Source of the DNA: Amphiura filiformis
Lineage: Eukaryota; Echinodermata; Ophiuroidea; Amphilepidida; Amphiuridae
DNA: 64,000 nt
Assembly (NCBI RefSeq): GCF_039555335.1
Contig: NW_027305499.1
Coordinates: 124,001 to 188,000 of the forward strand
Direction of reading: 5' to 3'
Of the stretch, positions 48,914-59,783 are shown one piece after another (the first letter of the stretch is position 1; each line of letters starts with the position of its first letter). Both the position numbers and the translations under genes were made by a program. A model generated the notes under the pieces. It ran no database searches and was not told where the DNA came from. It saw only the letters and a list, made by a program, of their open reading frames with translations.

Positions 48914-49860
48914 GTGTCTTAAGAGCCTTCCTAAAAACGGATGTTGATTGGTAAACGATTCCACATTCTGGGAGCATTATAGTAGAAGGCCCCGCGCTCA
49001 GCAGACTTCAGTAGTTTAGATGTATTGTGTTCTGTCAGTCGTGTGGTGTCAGATGCTGAGCGCAGTCCAGCTCTACCAGGTTGATTGGGAGTGATACAAG
49101 AGGAGATGTAATTAGGAGCCATATGATTCAGGCATTTGTAAACAAATAAAAAAAGTACTTTAAACAAAATTATTTTTTCCACAGGCAACCAATGCAGTTC
49201 TTCCAAACATGGAGTTGCATGATCTTGTTTACGGACTTGACATATCATCTTGGTTGAATACGCTGAATGTCAGTTTTGTTTGACCCTAGGAGCAGACCAT
49301 TACCATAGTCGATTTTAGACAAGATGATCGAGGGCACGGATGACAAGATGGCAAGTATCACGATCAAGATACCTACGAATCCTAGAAAGGTTTCGAAGAT
49401 GGTATGTCAAGCTACAGCAAAGGTTTGTATTGGCAGAAAATGACATGGACGAATATAATACCTAAATTGTGGACGTTATCAGATGGTTTGATTAACATAT
49501 CGCCAACACACAATGACACAGGACCCACAAAATGTTTCAGGTGGGACGGAGTGGCTACAAAGAACTCTGTCTTGCTGTCATTGAGCTTAAGCATATTCCT
49601 CCTCATGCATTTTCTGAGAGCATCAACACAGCAAGACAGGTTATTCAGAGCAGCCACAATAGAATAAGGGTCCTTGGGGTTATAATTTGTGTTCAATAAT
49701 ATTTGTATGTCATCTGCATACATGTGAAAATTCAAATCGAATGATCTAACTATACTATCAAGCTTTCAGAACATACAAAGTAAAGCCAAGTGGTCCTAAA
49801 ATAGACCCTTGAGGTAAACCAAACTCTAAAGTTTTTTACATCCGAACTAGGTGCTATTCT
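48914..49860 (-). pseudogene. CR1/jockey-like LINE fragment (RT to C-terminus)
   Basis: Minus-strand frames read GLPQGSILGPLGFTLYVL (about 49840-49765), then MYADDIQIL with the catalytic Y-A-D-D at about 49720-49709, and RRNMLKLNDSKTEFFV. After a gap comes HWLPVEKIILFKVLFLFVYK and RMWNRLPINIR at 49230-48935. The catalytic acid pair is present, but frames change, and the N-terminal half is missing. Confidence 0.85.
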
Positions 49861-50059
49861 TTTTTATCGCCATCATAGTGTCTCAAATGGCCCAAAATGA
49901 GGGGTTTTCAATATTGCCGTCCCCATTTACATGTAAAATAAAAAGGCCCATAAAAATTGAATAGTACTTAGTTCTGATGTAAAATTCACACAAAATGCTT
50001 TTTGAGTGATTACAAAGATAACTAGACTTAGCTGTGGTCTAAGACCACGAACACAGCCG
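49861..50059. other. Noncoding spacer before the repeat array
   Basis: AT-rich; no recognised feature. Confidence 0.35.
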
Positions 50060-50250
50060 TGTTGTGACCCCTTAATGACCTTTGACCCCAAAATCTACGA
50101 AAACCCCACAGGCATTACCTTATGTCAATGCATGTGTGCACATAGTATCACTCTGCCATGTTATTTGTGACAGAAGGACATTTTGAATGTTTTTTATCTT
50201 GGACCGGAAGTGATCCTTTAATGACCTTGGACTCCAAATAAAAAAATATC
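50060..50250. repeat. Isolated units of the 146-bp DR1 repeat
   Basis: The DR1-like tgacctttgaccc at 50076 recurs in diverged form (tgaccttggactc) at 50222, exactly 146 bases later, with accggaagtgatcc before it as in the main array. Confidence 0.7.
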
Positions 50251-52119
50251 ACATATGGCCATGTGTTATGAGTTGGGGGTCTCATAGGCTGGAGCCCGGA
50301 CATTTGCGCATAATTTTTTGCATATATGTTGAATTGTTTAATTACTGTAGATAACTGTAGGTAAATTATATACCAAATTAAAGCTCTTAGTGAGTGCTTC
50401 AAATTGGTACCTTAACTTTTAATATAGCATGTATACTTCAGAAGTTATCGCAGCTCAACGCAAAAAATGTCAGGGTGGAGTCGGCCCATGATATGCTGGC
50501 CCATGATATGCACTTTTATGTTAATGTTTGCTCCAGCTTATTTACATGTTGTTTCTGATTTGCTTTTTTGCCCCAAATTAGTCAAATTGCCTAAATATGA
50601 CAAGCCTGAATACTATTCAGTATCCTGAATGTGCAATCTTCAGAGTTTTAGGCTTTTAATTAAATTAATTAGCCAGGGTGGAGTCGGCGTACGATGTGCC
50701 TGCACGGAAAATGCCAGCTCAGGATATGCTCTTTTCCGGTGAAATTTGCGAAAACTTATCAGGATTGCATTTCTGATTTGATACACACTGTCATATTTAA
50801 ATATTTAACTTAAAAACATAACCTTCTTAATTCACATGCACTTTTTAAAAATCCTTTTTTTTTTTGGGGGGTCCAGGTATTTTACATGTTTAGTGGCGCA
50901 TCATGGTACGTTTTCAGAGGGTGCATCGACAAACAAATTCCTGGTGGACCCTGTGTTACTGTGATTACTGGGTATGATTATTGTGCAAACAAATGTCAAT
51001 TGTACACTATATTTAAGCCCAAAATTTGTGTTTACCAGGCAAATTTTCAATTTCACACTATGGGGGGGAAGTTTCTTTGAGAAGGGGTTGAGTTTTTTTT
51101 TTGGGGTGAAATTTTCTTTTGTGGGGGTTGAGTTAGCTAACAACTCATTTTGGGTGTAGGATGGCTCAACTCCCTAACCCCTTGATCTTCACAATTTCAA
51201 AGCACTACATGTATTTAAAGTTAACTTTGATGTTCATCAGTTGAGCATGCGTACTAGCACCGACTTAATCTCAGTTTTCGCGATTTTTTGTACCAGTACC
51301 TGTATCTTTCTAACATTTATAAAGTAATTTTGTACAAGAAACTTTCTCAGGAGGCAGTCATTCCAAAAGAAACTGTTTTGTATGTTGGGATTGACTTGCA
51401 AACATAGATCTGAAATTCTGCAAAGCAGCGAAACTTATTATTTTAAATCCTGACTGTGACTGTGATATCATACATGTGCAACTCTACTACATGTAACTTC
51501 AAACTTCATATTTTGGACAACAAATTTCAAAATACTGTGAATAACTAGTTGTACACTATGACTTGAATTTATATACATGATATGACATTCTTGTATTTTA
51601 GAAAAGTTAATTATTCTAGACAGAGCATGATTTGTTAATTTAACCAAATTTAACACCGTTTTTGAATAGAGCGTTTTAACCCTTGCGCAATTTTAGCACA
51701 GTAACAGGTAGCAAAGTAAAACTATATATTTTCTGAAAGCTTTTGATGTGGGGAATGCAAAAATGGAGTCTATTTGAATGTAGGGTAAGGCATTTTAAAA
51801 ATAGGACCACTTGATCTTTGGTAATTTAAAAAAAAAAATTCCCTCTAGAACTTCATATATATTTCTTACCACTGCCCCTACATCAGAAATAACTGCATTT
51901 TTGGATTCCTCATGAAATTTCCTTTCAGGATATGTACACTTTGCCTATAGTAGCGTGTACAGGTACTGAAATAATTAATTCTAAACAATAAATGGTGCGA
52001 TTTCCCAAAAATATGCAATGTCCGGCAAAAATCCCCCAACTCAAAACGCATGGCCATATACATTAGGTAAACATAATTCATGTGTGCACATACTGTCATT
52101 CTCCTATGTTTTTCTTAGC
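50251..52119. other. Gene-free stretch between array segments
   Basis: Noncoding DNA. The phrase cagggtggagtcggc occurs at 50471 and 50674 in a direct repeat with atga/gatatgc words. A solitary terminus of the 14287-15584 element (aaaacgcatggccatata) is at about 52044-52061. Confidence 0.4.
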
Positions 52120-53157
52120 TAATAAAATTTTTTGAAGGAATTTGGATTTATACCGGAAGTGACCACTTAATGACCTTTGACCTCAAATCTGTGTATGATT
52201 CATAGACACTGTGTAATAGCAATGCATGCGCGCAAGTTGCATCACCGTCCTACGTAATTTGTGGGAGAAGTAGCATTTTGAAGCTATTTCGTTTTATACC
52301 GGAAGTGACCCCTTAATGACCTTTGACCTCAAACAAAAAATACCACATATACATTAGGTAAACATAATTCATGTGTGCACATACCGTCACTCTCCTATGT
52401 TTTATACAGGAAGTGACCCCTTAATGACCTTTGACCTCAAACAAAAAAATACCACATATACATTAGGTAAACATAATTCATGTGTGCACATACCGTCACT
52501 CTCCTATGTTTTTCTTAGCTAATAAAATTTTTGAAGGAATTTGGATTTATACCGGAAGTGACCCCTTAATGACCTTTGACCTCAAATCTGTGTATGATTC
52601 ATAGACACTGTGTAATAGCAATGCATGTGCGCAAGTTGCATCACCGTCCTACGTAATTTGTGGGAGAAGTAGCATTTTGAAGCTATTTCGTTTTATACCG
52701 GAAGTGACCCCTTAATGACCTTTGACCCCAAACAAAAAAATATCACATATACATTGGATAGACACAATTCATGTGTGAATATACCGTCACTCTCCTATGT
52801 TTTTTTTTTTTTTTAAAATTTTTTGAAGGAATTTGGTTTTATACCGGAAGTGACCCCTTAATGACCTTTGACCTCAAATCTGTGTATGATTTATAGACAC
52901 TGGGTAATAACAATACATGTGTGCAAGTGGCGTTACTGTTCTACGAAATTTGTGGGAGAAGTAGCAAGTTAGTTGAAATCACGTTTTGGACCCCTGTGAC
53001 CCCTACTTGACCTTTGACCCCACAAATTTCATGTGACATGTAGGGGCATGGCCATTGATGATTGTGACCAAGTTAGGTCAAAATCGGTGTACGCATGTCA
53101 GTGCTAGAGCAAATGTAAAGGTCGACAGAAGAAAGAAGAAGAAGAAGAAGAAGAAGA
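52120..53157. repeat. 146-bp tandem array carrying DR1 nuclear-receptor-like sites
   Basis: The core TGACCTTTGACCT (or ...CCC) occurs at 52171, 52317, 52425, 52570, 52716, 52862 and 53008. Spacing is 145 or 146 bases except one shortened unit of 108. Each core is preceded by accggaagtgacc(c)cttaa. Alternate units share longer stretches (tgtgtatgattcatagacac against acattaggtaaacataattc), giving a dimeric higher-order unit of about 291 bp. The array ends in an (AAG)n run at 53128-53157. The core read on the minus strand is a direct repeat of AGGTCA with one spacer. Confidence 0.88.
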
Positions 53158-53437
53158 TCCTGTGTAATTAAATACTTTTCATTCGGGGGCTATGTGGAAT
53201 TTTTTTAATTGTATTGCTTGTACAATGACATCCTTTCACAATATAATGTCCATCTGAAACAAAGGTGTGCGTAGCAGTTTGAGGATCTTACAGAGTTCCA
53301 ATCAAAGAAAAACTATAAACTAATAACTAACAGCCTTATCGTTAAACAAGGTATCATCATAGTATCATAAACAATAAATTAGAAAAGTTATTAATAGTTC
53401 ATTATCAATTTACGGTATACGCTGTTTTTCAGCATTG

Positions 53438-54487
53438 TCAGCAAATCGCTGTCATTGTACCCTTGAATGCATTTCGATAGCGTTGATTTGTTGCCGCGTA
53501 AACGACTGGATTTATCGACGAATTGAGACCAATGACAAGATAAACAGCATTGATCCAGAATATGTCTTGGATATCAGTCCACGGAATGAAATTATATTCA
53601 CCGAGAGCATATAATGTTTTATAAGTGGTATACACAGAACAACATGTAAGATAAATGGCGCCATTTGCAATCACCATACTTGCTACCTGGCGAAGATTTT
53701 TATATAATTCGGCAGATGTTTGCAGTTCTCTGTTATGCATACGCTTTCTCAAAGTCACTAAAATGCTACCGTAAAGATACGAGTTACCGACTAATAAGAG
53801 AAGGAAGTAAACAGGATAGAAACCGTCTACTATTTTGCCAAATAGTGCAATTTCCTTTGCTTCTGGTGTATTTACATGCTCAATAGGGTAGGTAATGTAA
53901 CGATTGTCATCTGGTCATATAAAACAACTCGCGCTTATCTTTGTATCGCGTATAATATACGCTGTACATCCAAAAAAGAGGCTCACGAAAAATACAACAC
54001 ATGTAAGTTTAATCGTGCGTTTCTTTCCTTTCAGAATGTAATGTTTGATCGGACAACATATTGCCAGATACCTCTCAAAAGAAGAGAGTGTAACCAGAAG
54101 AGTTGACCAAATGAAACAGGTTATGTATATAGCAGGGATGATTGAACGCAGAACGACTATTCTACCGGATGCTAAACCAATAAAGTCTCGTAAGCGGCTG
54201 GTATTATAGGCTACGATACGAGATCCACCTACGAACATCACTGTTATCAAATCTGTACAAGCTAGACTCACTAAGTATATAAAGGTAGGAATATGTAGAG
54301 ATGGTACTCGGATCACAGTCCAGATAAAAGTTGTGTTACTTACGAATCCAAACACTATTATGAACGGCCAGATAATCAGGTACAATAACCATTCATTTGG
54401 CATATAGACAAATGAGTATAACCGTGATGAGTTTCGAAGATCAATAGTATTGTCCGGTGTGCATGTTGTATTCATATTTGTATACAT
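53438..54487 (-). pseudogene. Class A GPCR, intronless, broken by one in-frame TGA
   Basis: On the minus strand a frame opens at ATG 54487 (a second ATG at 54475 aligns with the starts of the other two cluster genes) and runs to 53438. It is broken only by a TGA at 53917-53915. The stop replaces the conserved Trp of CFLW in extracellular loop 2 (TGG to TGA); everything after it is in frame and conserved, with no indel. Visible class A landmarks are GFVSN (TM1), LACTDL (TM2), SFERYLAICCP (TM3, E-R-Y for DRY) and NSSINPVVYA (TM7). N-terminal NTT and NSS are N-glycosylation sites. It is more diverged than the two plus-strand copies. It could be a pseudogene, a segregating null allele or a sequencing error. 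Confidence 0.9.
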
Positions 54488-55019
54488 TGGTGACCCGGTA
54501 ACAAGGAATACTGCCGACTTTGACTAACAGTGATACGAATACATGGATTTGAAACAGAAGCCTGGTATGTGAAATACTATCTGATATATGTCAAGTACAT
54601 GCCAGTATTCTTAGTAGGCCAATGACAGCACTAGACTGTAGTATTATAGTATTCTGTGTGAAACGACAATTGAACTAAGTCATGTGTGAAGGCGAAATGA
54701 ACACAGAACGTGTTTCTTGTTATCAGTCACCAAGCAATAATTGCAGCAATACCTACTTATTCTGGTACCAATAGCAAAAGACTTTGAATGAAGAAAACTT
54801 AATTACTATTCCAAATGAATGTTGTTAACAATAACGTGTAAAGCTTCTAATCATAGTACATGTTATGGATACAGAACATTTAGTACATAATAGTGATACT
54901 GTCAATCACAAGACATCATCAAAAATGACTATCCCGATTGTAGACAAGATATCACCACAGCATCACCATCAGCCGAGGACGCGAGTCGACATAGCGAAAA
55001 CGTTCCTGGTAAGCGAAAA
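54488..55019. other. Divergent intergenic region between GPCR copies
   Basis: The minus-strand gene and the first plus-strand gene are head to head across about 1.1 kb. The 5' UTR phrase gggtcaccaa just before the minus-strand ATG is shared with the gene at 58698. No coding signal. Confidence 0.5.
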
Positions 55020-55084
55020 ATAGTGCAGGGACGAAGTTAATCATTTGATCTACCCAACGCTTGAATGTCCACTCCAATATGGAT

Positions 55085-55582
55085 ATTTAAATGTTTGCTC
55101 AGTTACGTATGATTTAACACGAGTCACGTTCTGTTCTTATGTTAATATCACTAATAAAAGGCCAGATACGTGAATGTTATTTGACACCATCAACTACCGA
55201 CATAATTGTCCGGTACTGTTCTTTTTTAGCTTTGCAAATCTGATTTTATTGATATTTTGAAAAGTTAAAATACATAATAATTATTCACAATCTCTCTGAC
55301 AAGTACCAAATTACACGTGTATTGCATTTTGTGTGGTGACAGGCGATTAACGGTTTCAACAGCAGGCACGTTTTAAAATATTATTGATGATTTTTGTATC
55401 AATGCCACGCCACTTAACCCGGCTACTTAAAAATCCTATTACAATTGTTGGCTCACTGTGAAAATCCACATTTCAAGGAAGGCTGGTATATATTGCCATT
55501 CATTCTCAATAACTTCTGGAATCGTTTCGACAAAATTGGATACAACCTTATTTTACTGTTAGGTCGTCAATATAATACAAAT
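55085..55582 (+). promoter_or_regulatory. Duplicated 5' flank of GPCR copy 1
   Basis: This flank is collinear with 58200-58697: aatgtttgctcagttacgta and acgagtcacgttct, then acgtgaatgttattt, ctgacaagt(a/g)ccaaa(t/c)tac, then acacgtgta and gcattttg. Conservation of roughly 500 bp suggests that promoter and 5' UTR were copied with the gene. Confidence 0.7.
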
Positions 55583-56632
55583 ATGAATACTACATGCGAA
55601 CCGGATTATACTATTAATCTTCGAAACTCATCTCATTTGTACAGTTTTATCTTTATGCCAAACGAATGGTTTTTGCACCAGATTATATGGCCGTTAATGC
55701 TGGTGTTTGGATTCGTAAGTAACATAACTTTCATCTGGACTGTGATCAAGGTTCGATCTCTTCATACGTCTACTTTCATATATTTTGTCAGTTTAGCGTG
55801 TGCAGATTTAATAACATTGATTGGAGTAAGTAGTTATAACATTTTTAGCTACCAAAGTAGCCATTTCAGACACTTCAAAGGCTTGCCAATTACTGAAGTC
55901 ATTATTGTCCTTTCTATATTCCCTGCTATATACAACTCATGTTTCATAGCATCAACTCTTTTGGTGACACTCTCTTCGTTTGAAAGATTTTTGGCAATAT
56001 GTTACCCAATTAAACATCATATTATTAAAGGAACCAAGAGAACACTTCGGTTAACTTGTTTCGTTGTTCCATTGAGTGTTATTTTAGGAACTGCTGCTAG
56101 CAATATTCGAGGGTACAAGCAGAGAGCAACTTACTGCTTTCTTTGGCCGGACGGCTCTCATTTCAGTACCTATCCTACGACAGTAATGCTGCCGGAATTG
56201 CAGATTAATCCATCGCTTTATGAAAAAATTGTAGATCCAATCTATCCTATTTATTTCCTTATTTTAGCCGTAGTAAATTTGTATTTCTATGTAAGAATCT
56301 TGGTAACATTAAGCAAGCGAAGACATAATACTAACTTACAAACATCAGCGGAATTAGAGAACAATCTGCGGCAAGTCGTGAACATGGTAATCGCAAATGG
56401 CACTGTCTATCTTACATGTTGTTCCATTATGGTAGCATACCGACTAGCGACAATCTTACTTGCAAATGATATTATTTTGCTGGATGCGGAATATGTAATA
56501 AAGTGGTCTTTTGTTGTATACCTTGTCATTGGGTTCAATTCGTCGATTAATCCTGTAATTTACGCTGTCACACATCAACGCTACAGAAATGCTTTGAAGG
56601 CCACAATGGTATCTTGCCGTGCACCAAAGTAA
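55583..56632 (+). CDS. Class A (rhodopsin-like) GPCR, intronless, copy 1
   Basis: A 349-residue seven-helix receptor. The ATG at 55583 is chosen because MNTTCEPDYT aligns across all three copies; upstream in-frame codons lack a conserved ATG. Landmarks are N2 and N15 glycosylation sites, TM1 N47 (GFVSN), TM2 D75 (LACADL), TM3 E134-R135-F136 and TM7 N323-P324-x2-Y327 (NSSINPVIYA). Unusual points: no Cys at the position 25 residues before R135, where the class A disulphide Cys normally sits, although extracellular loop 2 keeps C185; and TM6 lacks the CWxP motif (YLTCCSIMV). It may be a neuropeptide or chemosensory-type orphan receptor; the ligand is unknown. It ends at TAA 12 codons before the end of its paralogue. 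Confidence 0.93.
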   Translation: MNTTCEPDYTINLRNSSHLYSFIFMPNEWFLHQIIWPLMLVFGFVSNITFIWTVIKVRSLHTSTFIYFVSLACADLITLIGVSSYNIFSYQSSHFRHFKGLPITEVIIVLSIFPAIYNSCFIASTLLVTLSSFERFLAICYPIKHHIIKGTKRTLRLTCFVVPLSVILGTAASNIRGYKQRATYCFLWPDGSHFSTYPTTVMLPELQINPSLYEKIVDPIYPIYFLILAVVNLYFYVRILVTLSKRRHNTNLQTSAELENNLRQVVNMVIANGTVYLTCCSIMVAYRLATILLANDIILLDAEYVIKWSFVVYLVIGFNSSINPVIYAVTHQRYRNALKATMVSCRAPK

Positions 56633-56760
56633 AGATGGAAGAGTAATACTGACACGGATCATCTTTAGAATACAACGTGGCATTCCGTTAGGATGTGGGT
56701 GCTGCCTGGTGTAGTCTCAAAGACTGGAGGCCCAGCCCTCAAAACACATGATTGGGGTCA
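56633..56760 (+). other. Conserved 3' flank of GPCR copy 1
   Basis: The sequence agatggaagagtaatactga, then cacggatcatctttag and ggcattccgttaggatgtgg, matches 59748-59880 nearly base for base. In copy 2 the first 40 bases are coding; here they follow an earlier stop. Confidence 0.85.
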
Positions 56761-57950
56761 TAAGTTGCTCCACTCTCTGTTTATAATGATAAAATGAATG
56801 TATACTTTGATCAGCTCGTAATCGGCGGGAATTGTTAGGCTTTACCACTACGCCGAAAAGTAGACCCACGTTTAGAGTGATATAGTTGGCCTGTCTGGTC
56901 TATATTGTGCATGTTAAATAAAGTAGACAAAGTGTGGGGCTTGAATTAATAATTTGTGATACTTCTGGTGAGATGTCACAAGACAATTCTCGAAATAAAA
57001 TATACTGATATTAATCCGCGATGTTATAAGGCCCGCCGATTACGAGCTGATCAAAGTATAGTCTAATTTTCAATAATATACCGATAGGTCTACTGAAGAA
57101 TGTCTACACTTCGCAGAATATTAAATTGAGTAATTTTCCTGACGGGCGCCGCAAAGTTTATAATAATATATTGTGCACAAAAGGTATCTTTGCAGTTGAA
57201 TAAAGGCGATTTCTTAAAAATAATAAAAAAATTACCAAAAAGTAATCAATAGAGGGAGATATTGTTCTGTATTTTTGATACCTAATTAGGCACGATGCGA
57301 ATTTATTTCCCCAACTTATACCAATTTGAATGAAAAAGAGAGCACTGTATAGGGCACATCGTACGGGTCTATAATATAGTTTTGTCAGAATTTCCTATTT
57401 GATTTTACCATTTTTCACTTCTAACTGCCAAAATGTCAAACTCAGTACTTTATTTCGAATGCAACCAGCAGAAATAATCGATTTATGTCACGAACCAAGT
57501 TCAGGTCTGCTAAATCAAGAATCTCACACTAAAAGACACATTTCATGCCTAATTTTAACACCAGGATTTATTTAAAAGGTAATATGGAAGCACTATAAAA
57601 AATACAATATTAATATTTTTTATTTGACTGAGAAAATAAATTTTAAAGCAAAATGGTGTGTCTCAGAATTATGTTGATGTCAACATGACTATATTCAAAC
57701 GACTTCCAGCACGACTATGCATAACGATAGATGGTGGTCAGAAGCATTCTGACGGAATAAATGGATAATAAATATTTTAAGACAGCTCCGTCAAAGTTTA
57801 TTTATACCTGCTTATTTTCACATCGTCTTGCATCTCAGAGTATTAAAAAGTACGTTTATTTCACCAACCGAACTTTTATTACGGATGCATACTTATTACT
57901 TTACATACTTTCAAGCGGTTAATGTTAACGATACAAAATCTAACGGATAC
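56761..57950. other. Intergenic, gene-free
   Basis: The phrase tgatca(g)gctcgtaatcggcgg at 56809 is echoed inverted at about 57036-57053 (ccgccgattacgagctgatc), with tttgatc/gatcaaa around, forming a 250-bp hairpin region that spans about 56795-57062. No coding signal. Confidence 0.5.
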
Positions 57951-58089
57951 ATTAGGCTGAGGCGCCCTATTTAACGTTAGCTTTGGACATTTAATTATTT
58001 TATTGATTTTTCACCCGGGTAAGTCGGGTGCAAAATAGATAAAATAATTAAATATCCAAAGCTAAAGCTATAGGGCGCCTCAGCCTAAT
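57951..58089. mobile_element. 139-bp foldback between GPCR copies
   Basis: The arms attaggctgaggcgccctat and atagggcgcctcagcctaat, extending inward through tttggacattt(a)aattattttat, pair almost perfectly around a small loop with cccgggtaagtcgggtg. It lies about 610 bp upstream of the start of copy 2. The word aatctaacggata lies before it and again at about 58184, as part of a local duplication. Confidence 0.88.
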
Positions 58090-58697
58090 GTTTAAATGTT
58101 TACTCAGTTATGTACGATTTAACTAGAATCACGTTTTCTCATAACTTTTTTCAATGGCACACGCGCCAAATACCTGATAAAAAATCTAACGGATATTTTA
58201 AAAATGTTTGCTTAGTTATATATGCTTTAACAAGAGTCACGTTCTTTTATCATAACTTTTACTTCAATACCACACGCGCCAGATACTTGAATGTTATTTA
58301 ACACCAACCAACCAACATAATATCCGCTGTTGTTGGTTACTTACAAATTGTATTTTATTGTATTTTGAATGATATAATACGTAAGTGTTCACAATGTATC
58401 CGAAACCCTGACAAGTGCCAAACTACACGTGTATGTCATTTTGCAGGTGACACGTGACACAGACTATTGAAGATTTTGACAGCAGGTACGTTCTAAAATT
58501 CATGATATTTTACCAATGCTATGGCACTTGGAGTAACGAAGCTGGTACCATTGTTTGTTTGTAACAGACTTAGTGATAAAATCCATACTACTGGAAAGGC
58601 ATATTCCCATTCATTCTCAATAATTTCTTACATCGTTTTGGACAAAACTTGATACAGTCTTATTTTGTTGTCACTGGGTCACCAATATAATAATAAC
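58090..58697 (+). promoter_or_regulatory. 5' flank of GPCR copy 2, partly triplicated
   Basis: The phrase atgttt(g)(c/a)ct(c/t)agtta(t)gta, then gatttaac(a/t)aga-tcacgtt, occurs at about 58091-58140 and again at about 58203-58250, both homologous to 55095-55135. The remainder to the ATG is collinear with the flank of copy 1. Confidence 0.7.
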
Positions 58698-59783
58698 ATG
58701 AATACAACATGCGAACCGGATTACACTATTGATCTTCGCAACTCATCTCAAATATACAACTTTGTCTCTATGCCAAACGAATGGATGCTGCACCAGATTG
58801 TATGGCCGTTACTGCTAGTGTTTGGATTCGTAAGTAACATAACTTTCATCTTGACTGTGATCAAGGTACGATCTCTTCATACTTCTACATTCATATATTT
58901 TGTCAGTTTAGCGTGTGCAGACTTAATAACATTAATCGGACTAAGTGGTTATAACATTTGTGACTACCAAATAAGCCATTTCAGACACTTCACAGGCTTA
59001 CCAATTGCTCAAGTCATTGCAGCCCGTTCTATAGTCCCTGCTATATTCGTAACCTGCTTTATAGGATCAACTCTTTTGGTGACACTTGCTTCCTTTGAAA
59101 GATTTTTGGCAATTTGTTACCCACTTAAACACCATGTTATTAAGGGAAACAAGCGAGCATATCGACTAACTTCTGTTATAGTTTTATTGAGTATCAGTTT
59201 AGGAACTGTAACATACAATATACCAGATTTTAAACAAACATCAACTTACTGTTTTCTTTGGCCAGAAGGCACTCATTTCAGTACCTATCCTACGTCACTA
59301 CTTCTTCTGGAATTGAAGATCAATCCATCGCTTTATGACAAAATTGTAGATCCAATCTATCCTACTTATGTCCTTATTTTAGCCGTAGTAAATTTGTATC
59401 TTTATGTAAGAATCTTGGTAACATTAAATAAGCGAAGACATAATACTAAATTACAAACATCAGCGGCATTAGAGAACAATCTGCGACAAGTTGTGAACAT
59501 GGTTATCGCAAATGGCACTGCATATCTTGCATGTTGTTCCATTTTAGTAGTATACCGAGTAGCAATAGTCTTACTTGCATATGATGTTATTTTGCTTGAT
59601 GCCAAATATGAAATAACGTGGTCTATTGTCGGTTTTCTTGCCATTGGCTTCAATTCCTCTATTAACCCAGTAATTTACGCTGCCACACATCAGCGCTATA
59701 GAAATGCTTTGAAGGCCACGATGGCATCTTGCTGTGCTCCAATGCATAGATGGAAGAGTAATACTGACACGGATCATATTTAG
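58698..59783 (+). CDS. Class A (rhodopsin-like) GPCR, intronless, copy 2
   Basis: A 361-residue receptor collinear with copy 1 without indels through residue 348. The ATG at 58698 begins MNTTCEPDYTIDLRNSS. It retains GFVSN (TM1), LACADL (TM2), SFERFLAICYP (TM3), a CFLWPEG loop-2 motif and NSSINPVIYA (TM7), followed by helix 8 (HQRYRNALK). It shares the lack of a TM3 disulphide Cys and of CWxP in TM6. The C-terminus adds HRWKSNTDTDHI compared with copy 1, where CAT is replaced by a TAA stop. The gene lies 2.1 kb from copy 1 in the same orientation. Ligand and expression are unknown. Confidence 0.94.
   Translation: MNTTCEPDYTIDLRNSSQIYNFVSMPNEWMLHQIVWPLLLVFGFVSNITFILTVIKVRSLHTSTFIYFVSLACADLITLIGLSGYNICDYQISHFRHFTGLPIAQVIAARSIVPAIFVTCFIGSTLLVTLASFERFLAICYPLKHHVIKGNKRAYRLTSVIVLLSISLGTVTYNIPDFKQTSTYCFLWPEGTHFSTYPTSLLLLELKINPSLYDKIVDPIYPTYVLILAVVNLYLYVRILVTLNKRRHNTKLQTSAALENNLRQVVNMVIANGTAYLACCSILVVYRVAIVLLAYDVILLDAKYEITWSIVGFLAIGFNSSINPVIYAATHQRYRNALKATMASCCAPMHRWKSNTDTDHI

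Noticed and set aside
53915..53917. TGA read as selenocysteine in the minus-strand GPCR
   Set aside because: The paralogues have Trp (TGG) here, not Cys or Sec, so a nonsense change is far simpler.
55445..55582. N-terminal extension of GPCR copy 1 upstream of the ATG at 55583
   Set aside because: It would need a TTG start; the conserved ATG and NTTC N-terminus shared by all three copies favour 55583.
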